This document shows positions 52,654-59,954 of a DNA stretch of 59,954 bases, piece by piece. Position 1 is the first letter of the stretch. Every line of letters begins with the position of its first letter. Source of the DNA: Coxiella sp. RIFCSPHIGHO2_12_FULL_42_15 (GTDB lineage: Bacteria > Pseudomonadota > Gammaproteobacteria > Coxiellales > Coxiellaceae); the NCBI GenBank assembly GCA_001797285.1, contig MGOZ01000026.1, forward strand, positions 1 to 59,954, read 5' to 3'. The translations under genes were made by a program, and so were the position numbers. Under the pieces are notes generated by a model. It was not told the origin of the DNA, ran no database searches, and was given only the letters and a program-made list of their open reading frames with translations.

Positions 52654-55335
52654 ATGACTGAGCAAAAGAAAATGAAAAATGGGTTGTTGCAATCCGCGAA
52701 AGTGAGATTAGGCATTTTTGTCGTCACCATAATGGCGGTTGTCGTCGTGGTTGCCGCTATATGGCATCATTACCGTGTGAAAGAAACGTATCAAGGTACA
52801 GCGACCGTTGTGTCTGCACCGAGTATTGATAATGTTCCTGGTGCGGGGAATCCGTCAGACAACTATGTGCAAACACAAAATAGAGAAAACGCGGTGGCGG
52901 CACAACAGGCGAGAAAAGATCTCACCAGTTCAATACCCACGATTACGCGTGCCAGTTTTAATGGTGATGCGAGTGATTTTACCGATGCCGATTCGGGTGT
53001 TTTCCCTGTTCAGGGAGGAGCATCCGATACGGTTTCAAAAGAATGCCCAACGTCAAAAGTGGTTTACCTGTATCGGCCTAACCCGGCCAATTGCAGTGTG
53101 CCCAATTTAAAATTGGCCCGTCAAGCCGGTGTGACGGCAGAAGAATTGCGTTGTCAAGCTTGCTCTTGTCCTGCATTGCGTGCGGCGGGGTATACGGCTG
53201 GTGAGTTAAAAGACACTGGTTATGGCGCGGATGATTTGAAAACCTGTGGTTATGAGTTGCAGCAACTCATCGATGCGGGTTTCAGCGCAAAAGATTTAAA
53301 GGCCGCCGGTTTTACCGCACAACAATTGCGAAATGCAGGGTTTAGTGCAGGTCAGTTGGCTGCCGCTGGATTTACGGCGGGGCAATTGAAAGCCGCTGGT
53401 TATTCCAATACGGAAATAGAAAATGCGGGCGTTAAGGATGATCCGGATTGTGATATTGCAGCATTAAAACAAGCGCATGCACAAGGGGTGAGTGGCGCAC
53501 TCTTGAAAAAGTGTGGTGTTGCCGCATTAAAAGCGGCTGGTTATTCAGCGGCTGAATTGAAAGCAGCGGGATTTAGCGCAAAAGATTTGAAAGAGGCCGG
53601 TTTTAGCGCGGCAGAATTAAAGGCGGGAGGTTTTAGCGCGAGCGATCTTAAAAATGCGGGATTTTCGGATGCGGCATTAAAAGCCGCCGGTTATACGGCG
53701 CAACAAATTCAAGCGGCAAACTCACAAAATACGGGGATTTGTAGTGTGGAAAAACTTCGTGCCGCGCGCGAATCGGGGGCTTCTCCGGTTGAGCTTAAAA
53801 ATCTGGGTTGCAGTTTGGCTGCAATGAAAGCGGCTGGATTTACTGCGGCTGAATTACGTGCCGCCGGGTTTAGTGCGAAAGATTTAAAAGACGCGGGTTT
53901 TAGCGCGAAAGAACTGCATGATGCCGGATTTTCTGCAGCGGATTTAAAAGCAGCGGGTTTTAGTGCAGCGGATCTCAAAAAGGCAGGCTATGATGCGGCA
54001 CAATTAAAAGATGCTGGTTTTTCTGCGGCGGAATTGAGAGGTGCTGGTTTTTCTGCCGCGGATCTGAAAGAGGCCGGTTTTAGCGCGGCACAACTTCGCA
54101 ATGCAGGTTACAGTGCTGCAGAACTTAAAAATGCCGGTTTTAGTGCGAGCGCATTAAAAAATGCGGGGTTTAGTGCGGGCGATTTAAAAGCCGCGGGTTA
54201 TTCTGCGGCTGAATTAAAGAATGCGGGATTTAGCGCGCAGCAATTGCGTAATGCTGGGTTCGGTGCGGCGGAGTTAAAAGCAGCGGGTTTTAGCGCAAAA
54301 CAACTCAAAGACGTTGGTTTTACCGGTGGGGATTTGTTGCGAGCAGGCTATTCTGCAAATGAAGCAGGCCTTGTGCAAAACAATCCGTCGACAGAACAGC
54401 AACCTTTGTTGCCAGCGGCACAACAAAATAATGTCAGTGCAAATAACAATGATGCCATTCCATCCATTGATGGCAATCCGCGAGCCACGCAAATTCGTGA
54501 GTTGCAAGAAGCACAACAACGAATGATGTCGCAACAACAAAAACAAGATGCCATGCAGCAAATGCAAAATCAGATGCTGTTGGTGTCAACGAAAATCATG
54601 GCGGGCTGGAGTAATCCCTCCGTGCAAACGGTGCAGCGTGCGCCAGAGCCAACACAAACCACAAACAGTGGAAACACAAAAGCAGACAACGCACTCAAAG
54701 GTCCTACGATTAAAGCGGGTACCATTATGTTTGGCGTGTTGGATACTTCGGTGAATAGCGATGAAAATACACCGGTGATGGCAACGATTGTTTCTGGTCA
54801 GTTGAAAAATGCCAAATTAGTGGGGCGTTTCACTCGCGTGGATAAGAAGCTCTTGTTGAATTTCAACTTGGTGAATGTCCCGAGTTTTGAAAAATCGTTT
54901 GGCGCCAATATTGTTGCCATTGACCCGGATACGGCGCATACCGCATTGGCGGGGTATGTGAATAATCACTACTTATTGCGTTATGGTTCCTTGTTCGCAT
55001 CTGCCTTTTTATCCGGTATTTCGCAAGGCATTATGCAAACGGGTACGACGCAAAGTTGTTTTGGACCGTTTTGTGTCACCAGCCGTAAGAACAATTTCAC
55101 ACCCACGGAGTACGCTATGTTGGGGGTAGGGCAAGTGGGTCAGCAATATTCAAACACGATGTCGTCGAACTTTAACGTTCCGCCCACCGTGAAAATACCG
55201 GGTGGAGTGGGTATTGGTTTGTTATTTATGTCAGATGTTACGTTGCCAGAACCGTTGCCACAAAAAAATCTCTACGGGGTTCGGGCAATTAATTTTGGTG
55301 ATACTGACTCAAACGATGATTTAGGGGGAGAATAA
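52654..55335 (+). CDS. dotG: Dot/Icm core channel protein DotG (IcmE)
   Basis: A protein of 893 residues, the VirB10-like spine that spans both membranes. The inner-membrane helix is near residues 18-40. Residues about 150-570 consist of decapeptide repeats of the type LKAAGFSAAE (around 40 units), predicted to form a long pentapeptide-like beta-helix. The repeat run is interrupted three times by units with cysteines (CPALRAAGY, LLKKCGVAALKAAGY, NLGCSLAAMKAAGF). The C-terminal TrbI/VirB10 domain starts near residue 685 (TIKAGTIMFGVLDTSVNSDENTPVMATIVSG). The ATG at 52654 is used because the longer frame lies inside dotH. Legionella DotG is about 1050 residues. Confidence 0.96.
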   Translation: MTEQKKMKNGLLQSAKVRLGIFVVTIMAVVVVVAAIWHHYRVKETYQGTATVVSAPSIDNVPGAGNPSDNYVQTQNRENAVAAQQARKDLTSSIPTITRASFNGDASDFTDADSGVFPVQGGASDTVSKECPTSKVVYLYRPNPANCSVPNLKLARQAGVTAEELRCQACSCPALRAAGYTAGELKDTGYGADDLKTCGYELQQLIDAGFSAKDLKAAGFTAQQLRNAGFSAGQLAAAGFTAGQLKAAGYSNTEIENAGVKDDPDCDIAALKQAHAQGVSGALLKKCGVAALKAAGYSAAELKAAGFSAKDLKEAGFSAAELKAGGFSASDLKNAGFSDAALKAAGYTAQQIQAANSQNTGICSVEKLRAARESGASPVELKNLGCSLAAMKAAGFTAAELRAAGFSAKDLKDAGFSAKELHDAGFSAADLKAAGFSAADLKKAGYDAAQLKDAGFSAAELRGAGFSAADLKEAGFSAAQLRNAGYSAAELKNAGFSASALKNAGFSAGDLKAAGYSAAELKNAGFSAQQLRNAGFGAAELKAAGFSAKQLKDVGFTGGDLLRAGYSANEAGLVQNNPSTEQQPLLPAAQQNNVSANNNDAIPSIDGNPRATQIRELQEAQQRMMSQQQKQDAMQQMQNQMLLVSTKIMAGWSNPSVQTVQRAPEPTQTTNSGNTKADNALKGPTIKAGTIMFGVLDTSVNSDENTPVMATIVSGQLKNAKLVGRFTRVDKKLLLNFNLVNVPSFEKSFGANIVAIDPDTAHTALAGYVNNHYLLRYGSLFASAFLSGISQGIMQTGTTQSCFGPFCVTSRKNNFTPTEYAMLGVGQVGQQYSNTMSSNFNVPPTVKIPGGVGIGLLFMSDVTLPEPLPQKNLYGVRAINFGDTDSNDDLGGE

Positions 55336-55339
55336 AAAA

Positions 55340-56062
55340 ATGAACGATCAAAATAAACAGGTGGGTGATGAATATCAGTATCCAGGTGAAGAATACGTTG
55401 TGGAACCTTCTGCGCAACCCACAGAAGAAGAAGCGCCTGTGAAAAAGTCACCAGAACAACCGGCATGGAAAAAGTTCGTTTCCAATAATCGTCGCAAGTT
55501 ATTGGTGGTGTTGGTCATTATGATTGTATTGGTTGTTTTTCAAATCATGAAACATAAAGAAAATAATAAGGTTATCATGCAGGCGCCCGAGCAACCGGCT
55601 CCAACTCAGACATTACCGACACAACAACCCAGCCAAGATCAAGCCCTATTGCAGCAATCATTGGCATCGATTCAGCAAAATGGTGATGCGAACGCGCAAG
55701 AAATTTCGCTGTTGAAATCACAAGTAGATGATATGCGTGCGCAGATGCAGCAAGCGAACGAAACCAATGATCAATTGAAACAAGCGATGGTGTTGTTGTT
55801 GCAAGAGCTTCGTAACGTTAATGAAAATATCAAAGTCAATGTCTCGCAAAAATCGGGGCCGCCACAACCGGTGCTGGTTTATTCGGTGCGTGCGATTGTG
55901 GATGGTCGCGCCTGGATTTTAGGATCTAATGGATTAGCGATCTCTGTGACGGTGGGTGATCCTATTCCTGGTTATGGCAATGTAACGGGCATTTACCCGG
56001 GACGTGGGTTAATTACGACGAATACCGGTAAAGACATTCGGTTAGGGCAAAATGATTTTTAA
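55340..56062 (+). CDS. dotF: Dot/Icm inner-membrane protein DotF (IcmG)
   Basis: A protein of 240 residues: an acidic cytosolic N terminus (about 1-50), one membrane helix (RKLLVVLVIMIVLVVFQIM), then a Pro/Gln linker with a coiled coil (about 105-155). The C-terminal small domain has VYSVRAIVDGRAWILGSNGLAISVTVGDPIPGYG and VTGIYPGRGLITTNTGKDIR. This layout fits DotF/IcmG, which assists assembly around DotG. It starts 4 bp after dotG. Confidence 0.92.
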   Translation: MNDQNKQVGDEYQYPGEEYVVEPSAQPTEEEAPVKKSPEQPAWKKFVSNNRRKLLVVLVIMIVLVVFQIMKHKENNKVIMQAPEQPAPTQTLPTQQPSQDQALLQQSLASIQQNGDANAQEISLLKSQVDDMRAQMQQANETNDQLKQAMVLLLQELRNVNENIKVNVSQKSGPPQPVLVYSVRAIVDGRAWILGSNGLAISVTVGDPIPGYGNVTGIYPGRGLITTNTGKDIRLGQNDF

Positions 56063-56097
56063 AATGAGCCCGGGGATTTTTATAAAAGAGAGCTACA

Positions 56098-56688
56098 ATG
56101 ATTACGCAAAATAAAAAATACATTTCATGGCATTCGCGCATGATCACATGGATCGGATTATTTATTTTTGCCTCTCCAACCTTTGCAGATAGTTACAATT
56201 TGATGATTGGTGTTCGCTATACATCGATTATTTTGCAATCGGTTGCGATTGGTTTAGGGGTTGCGTTGATGCTCGGTTCATTATTGAAGTTTAAACGTTA
56301 TGGTGAATCGCGTACCTTCATGTCGCAACAATCATCGATTGGTCGCCCCGTAGGGATGCTGATTTCGGCAGTGTGCTTGTTGTGTTTTCCTTTGGTCATT
56401 AACACATTACGATTATCCATTTTTGGTGATGTGAGTCCTCTTGCCTATCCGGCGATGTCGAGTCCCGAGTCGAACCAAATGATTAAACCCGTGATTGCGT
56501 TAATTCGGATTGTTGGCATTATTGGTATCATGCGCGGCATTATTCTGATGAGTCGTGCGGGTGGTGAACAAGCTCAGCCTGGTTCGATCGGTAAGGCTAT
56601 GTTGCATATCATTGGTGGACTCATGTGTGTGCAGATCTTAGATGTTTGGAACATCATGGGCTTTCTTTTCAGCTTTACGATTGGATAA
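56098..56688 (+). CDS. dotE: Dot/Icm membrane protein DotE (IcmC)
   Basis: A protein of 196 residues with about four membrane helices: an N-terminal signal-like helix, then IILQSVAIGLGVALMLGSLLKFKRYGESRTFMSQQ, PVGMLISAVCLLCFPLVI and two C-terminal helices. The stretch LGSLLKFKRYGESRT followed by a polar loop is the IcmC/DotE hallmark, shared with IcmD. It follows dotF by 35 bp. Confidence 0.92.
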   Translation: MITQNKKYISWHSRMITWIGLFIFASPTFADSYNLMIGVRYTSIILQSVAIGLGVALMLGSLLKFKRYGESRTFMSQQSSIGRPVGMLISAVCLLCFPLVINTLRLSIFGDVSPLAYPAMSSPESNQMIKPVIALIRIVGIIGIMRGIILMSRAGGEQAQPGSIGKAMLHIIGGLMCVQILDVWNIMGFLFSFTIG

Positions 56689-56746
56689 TGAGCTGAAAAT
56701 TGATTTTAAATCAGCAGGTTACTAATTTTGGGGAGGTTAAACTTAT

Positions 56747-56778
56747 TTAATATTATGTTAAGGATATGAGTGTATATT
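56747..56778 (+). promoter_or_regulatory. PmrA-type promoter of icmD, inside the T4BSS operon
   Basis: TTAATATTATGTTAA (56747-56761), 11 bp, then the -10 TATATT (56773-56778). It gives icmD-dotN-dotO a promoter of their own and rules out translation from a frame opening at 56766. Confidence 0.8.
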
Positions 56779-56834
56779 GTTTGGATAAAGGTAACATTAA
56801 CTTTTTTATATTATTTTTTGGAGGAGACGATCCT

Positions 56835-57251
56835 ATGAAACCAATGAAAGCGAAAATGCTTTTAAAAATCATCGCCGTATTTGCTTTGCTGGCAGCGCTG
56901 TTTGCGGTGGATAATTCATTTGCAGCCGTCAGTGCGATTAAGCTGTCTGAAATCACTAAAAACGTCAACTCAACCGTTTCGCAGTTATCGCGAATTTTAA
57001 CGGACGTTGCGTTGATTGCGGGTATCGCGTTTATTCTCGCTTCGTTTTTTAAATTTCATCAACATAAACTCAACCCCACTCAAGTTCCGATCAGCCAAGG
57101 GGTGACCTTGTTATTGATCGGTGCCGCATTAACCTTATTCGTTGTCATGTTACCAACCGCTAAAACAGCTGTGTTTGGTTCTACTGCACAGATGTCGAAG
57201 ATCGGTGGTTCTGACATGGATCAGTTAATTGGCGGTGGTTCTTCTACCTAA
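56835..57251 (+). CDS. icmD: Dot/Icm membrane protein IcmD (DotP)
   Basis: A protein of 138 residues (Legionella 132) with a signal-like first helix (LLKIIAVFALLAALFAVDNSFA) and two more helices (VALIAGIAFILASFFKFHQHKLNPTQVPISQG, LLLIGAALTLFVVMLP). The central ASFFKFHQH...P is the region shared with DotE. The ATG at 56835 has GGAGGAGA upstream and lies correctly behind the PmrA-type promoter. dotN follows after 28 bp. Confidence 0.93.
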   Translation: MKPMKAKMLLKIIAVFALLAALFAVDNSFAAVSAIKLSEITKNVNSTVSQLSRILTDVALIAGIAFILASFFKFHQHKLNPTQVPISQGVTLLLIGAALTLFVVMLPTAKTAVFGSTAQMSKIGGSDMDQLIGGGSST

Positions 57252-57279
57252 GGGCTAATTCGAAAAAGGGTTGTTGAAA

Positions 57280-57894
57280 ATGAAGTTACATCATTTAACA
57301 TTGTCCGCAACCCATAGCAATTGGCGACTTTTTATGGTGAGGAAATCCGATCAAGGTTTCCTCTCTTTTCAGCAAAAAGTGTTTTTGCGCGACGATGATA
57401 CCTGTCAGTTCTGTGGCTTTAGGGCGGGACACTATATGGATGTGGTGAATTTGGATCAGAATTTTCATCACAATCGCATCAATAATTTAATTACGGCATG
57501 TTGTTTTTGTTCGCAATGTTTTTTCATGGAATCGGTTGGACGAGATGAATATGGAGGTGGTGTGTTGGTGGTGCTACCAGAGATGACACAAAATCAAGTA
57601 AATGCCATGTGTCATGTCTTGTTTACGGCTGTCGTGAGTGGCAGTGCTGCTGCAACACAAGCACGAAATATTTATCGCAGTTTGAAATTACGCTCGCAAC
57701 AAGCAGAAAAATTATTGGGAGAGGGATTAAGCCAGCCAGCACTTTTAGGTCGTCTGTTAGTGGATTACGGTGAAAAGGAATGTGAGGCGATACAGCAGAA
57801 ATTAGCGCACAGCGTGCGGTTGCTACCCGACTTACAACGGTTTTCTGAACCCGTAAAAACGTGGATTAAAGATGGTTTGCAGCAAATGGGATAA
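57280..57894 (+). CDS. dotN: Dot/Icm coupling-complex protein DotN (IcmJ)
   Basis: A cytosolic protein of 204 residues with an HNH-like zinc site: FLRDDDTCQFCGF, then ACCFCSQCFFMES. It also has NLDQNFHHNRINNLI between the cysteine pairs. DotN binds the DotL C-terminal extension in the coupling complex. Length and motifs match IcmJ (208). An ATG with weak Shine-Dalgarno; a TTG at 57271 is the alternative. Confidence 0.95.
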   Translation: MKLHHLTLSATHSNWRLFMVRKSDQGFLSFQQKVFLRDDDTCQFCGFRAGHYMDVVNLDQNFHHNRINNLITACCFCSQCFFMESVGRDEYGGGVLVVLPEMTQNQVNAMCHVLFTAVVSGSAAATQARNIYRSLKLRSQQAEKLLGEGLSQPALLGRLLVDYGEKECEAIQQKLAHSVRLLPDLQRFSEPVKTWIKDGLQQMG

Positions 57895-57925
57895 ATCCCT
57901 GATGATTCGTGAGGCGAGAAAGGTA

Positions 57926-59954
57926 TGGTAAATCCCCTAAGTTTTATGAGCGGTTTTTTGAGTAGTTTTGCGATGTGGATGAGCTCATCTTTGAAGCAAA
58001 CGTCCGCATCGTATTGTGAATTACAAACTGCGGATAGTGAAACGGTGCTGGTTGCAAACGATGGTTCGTTGGTCTCTATTTTGCGTTTGCAAGGAGTGAC
58101 GAGCTTAATTGGTCAACAAGAATTTAATTATATTTTGAGTAGCTTACGACAATCGTTACAAACGACGATGTCTCAACCGGGGCACGTGATTCAAGTTTTG
58201 TTTAGTTATGATCGCGATGAAGTGGTGGATGAGATTAATCATATTTTTCAACCCGCAACAGGTACCGCGAAACGCTTGGGGTTAAGTTTAGAAGATTTGT
58301 TCAATGAACGACAAAAATTTTTAGCACAGTATTGTGCGCATGAAGAATTGTATTTTGTCTTATGGACACGGTTGAAAACATTGACCAGCGAGCAAATGAA
58401 GCGTGCTCGTAATGATAAACGCAAAACCATTAAGAAATTAAAAATACCGGCTTTTCGTTCCACGCAAAATATTATTGCCGCCGTGCCGGATTTGCGCGAA
58501 ACGCACGATTCTTTTGTGCGGGCGGTTTCGAATGACTTTAATGACGTTGGTATTGTGACGAATGTTTTGGAAGTGCATGATGCGCTGCATGCGGTGCGTC
58601 GCAGTGCTGACCCTGAGTTTACGGATCGAGATTGGCGGCCTTTATTGCCAGGCGATAAGATCACCATAAAAACCAGTAAGCGCGATATTGAAGAGATTTC
58701 TGATGTTTTGTGGCCTTCATTATCACGACAAGTGTTACCACGCGATGCTGAAAATATTAATCTTCGTACCGCCCGTGTGGGCGATCGCATTTACGCAACG
58801 GTATTTATCGATTTATTTCCGAAAGAAGTGCAGCCATTTTTGCGCCTTTTTACGCGCACGTTGCAGACACAAATTCCGTGGCGAATTTCATTTTTAATTG
58901 AAAGTGATGGTCTAACGCACGTTGGTTTGCGAAAAGTCATGTCTTCCGTGTTGACAGTGACTTCCTCACAAAATCGTTTAATTCACGATTCGTTAAACTT
59001 ATTGGAACATATCAAACTCAATACCGATGATGCGGTGGTACGTTTACGCGTAACGGCGGTCACATGGGCACCGGAAAACGATATGCGCTTACTGCGTTCT
59101 CGTGCTTCTATGTTAGCGAAAGCGATAGAAGGATGGGGGTCGTGTGACGTGTCTGAATTTTCAGGCGATGCATTCGGTGGAGTTGTTTCCTCAATGTTAG
59201 CTGTCTCGGGCACGAGTACAGCCACTGCGTCAATAGCGCCATTGTCCGACGTGTTGTACATGTTACCTTTGTTTCGTCCCGCGTCTCCTTGGGACAATGG
59301 TGCTATTCTTTTTCGTTCTCCGGATGGTAAGCCGTGGCCGTATCATCCAGGTTCACGTCATCAAACCACGTGGATCGATTTGTTTTACGCGCGTCCGGGT
59401 TCAGGTAAATCCGTATTGTCAAACGCCATTAATTTAGCGGTTTGTTTGTCTCCAGGTATTCAACGGTTACCGCGTATTTCGATTATCGATATTGGTCCCT
59501 CCAGTAGTGGTTTAATTTTATTGTTGAAAGATGCGTTGCCCGCGGATAAAAAGCATTTAGTCGCAACGCACCGATTGCGTATGCGTTCTGAATATGCAAT
59601 TAATCCATTTGATACGCAATTAGGATGTCGTTATCCTACGCCGCAAGAACGTGGATTTTTAGTGAATTTCTTAGCACTATTAGCAACGCCGGTGGGTTCT
59701 GATACCCCTTACGATGGTGTGGCAGATATGTCAGGTTTAATTGTTGACGAACTTTATAAAAGTTATGCGGATGAGGGTAATCCCAATAATTATGCGTCTG
59801 GCATTGAAGAAGTAGTGGATGGGATTTTAGAAGAAATTGGTTTTGTGCGCGATTCCGCGACGACGTGGTGGGAAGTGACGGATGCATTATTTATGGCGGG
59901 TTTTGCGCATGAGGCGATGTTGGCACAACGCCACGCGATTCCCGTTTTAGCGGA
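57926..59954 (+). CDS. dotO: Dot/Icm ATPase DotO (IcmB), cut by window end
   Basis: The first 676 residues of about 1000 are visible. DotO is the VirB4-like ATPase at the cytosolic base of the T4BSS. The N terminus (NPLSFMSGFLSSFAMWMSSSLKQ) is followed by the VirB4-like domain (VANDGSLVSILRLQGVTSLIG, ENINLRTARVGDRIYATVFIDLFPKEVQPFLRLF). Walker A is FYARPGSGKSVLSN near residue 490. AAAGG precedes the ATG. The visible part contains no stop or frameshift. Confidence 0.96.

Noticed and set aside
53709..53978. Antisense open frame inside dotG with Ala/Ser/Phe repeats
   Set aside because: It mirrors the repeated coding sequence on the other strand and has no ribosome site.
53104..54360. Regular ~30-bp direct repeats resembling a CRISPR or satellite array
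   Set aside because: They are in frame, vary at third positions and encode the DotG decapeptide repeats; there are no unique spacers between constant repeats.

Overview
The window comes from a gammaproteobacterium of the order Legionellales, most like the Coxiellaceae. The main evidence is a nearly complete Dot/Icm type IVB secretion system (T4BSS). It contains two full-length tandem icmL genes, as I recall for Coxiella, and a very small gene in the variable icmR slot. The AT-leaning composition and the LPS heptose genes agree with this. The exact genus cannot be decided from the sequence alone.

Layout. Positions 1-1.2 kb hold the end of an integrated island: a P4-type integrase cut by the window edge, next to the 3' part of a tRNA-Thr(CGU) gene that marks the attachment site. 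From 1.4 to 25.6 kb the region is mostly chromosomal housekeeping: sixA, a YgfX-like gene, nadB, an M20 peptidase, a Na+-symporter, pyrG, eno, ftsB, surE, nlpD, rpoS and the waaF-hldE-hldD heptose operon. Scattered among these are AAA/DUF4143 ATPases, an orphan BrnA-like antitoxin and unknown membrane proteins. From 25.6 to 27.0 kb lie a HicAB pair and a broken group II intron.

From 27 kb to the right edge the window is the T4BSS locus. It runs icmX-(unknown)-icmW reading left, icmV-dotA reading right, dotD-dotC-dotB reading left, then icmT-icmS-(icmR-like)-icmQ-dotM-dotL-dotK-icmL-icmL-dotH-dotG-dotF-dotE-icmD-dotN-dotO reading right. DotO is cut by the window end. About 5 kb of accessory genes (permease, BrnT/antitoxin-like pair, MFS and BCCT-like transporters, two MITE-like elements) separates dotA from dotB. 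A TyrP-like permease and a third DUF4143 ATPase separate dotD from icmT.

Regulation. Seven promoters share one exact architecture: TTAA-N7-TTAA, then 11 bp, then a -10 hexamer. The repeat matches the PmrA box known to control icm/dot genes and effectors in Legionella and Coxiella. Six of the promoters drive icm/dot transcription units: icmW, icmV, dotA, dotD, icmR-like/icmQ and icmD. The seventh drives an unknown 210-residue protein right after rpoS, which makes it the best effector candidate here.

Other notable items are an RpoS with a long histone-like Lys/Ala N-terminal tail, two IS66-type MITEs with 8-bp target duplications that preserve the ends of the genes they touch, a 164-bp repeat present twice, and three DUF4143 ATPase genes that each have an inverted repeat directly in front of the start codon. 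No rRNA gene, intact tRNA gene or CRISPR array was seen.
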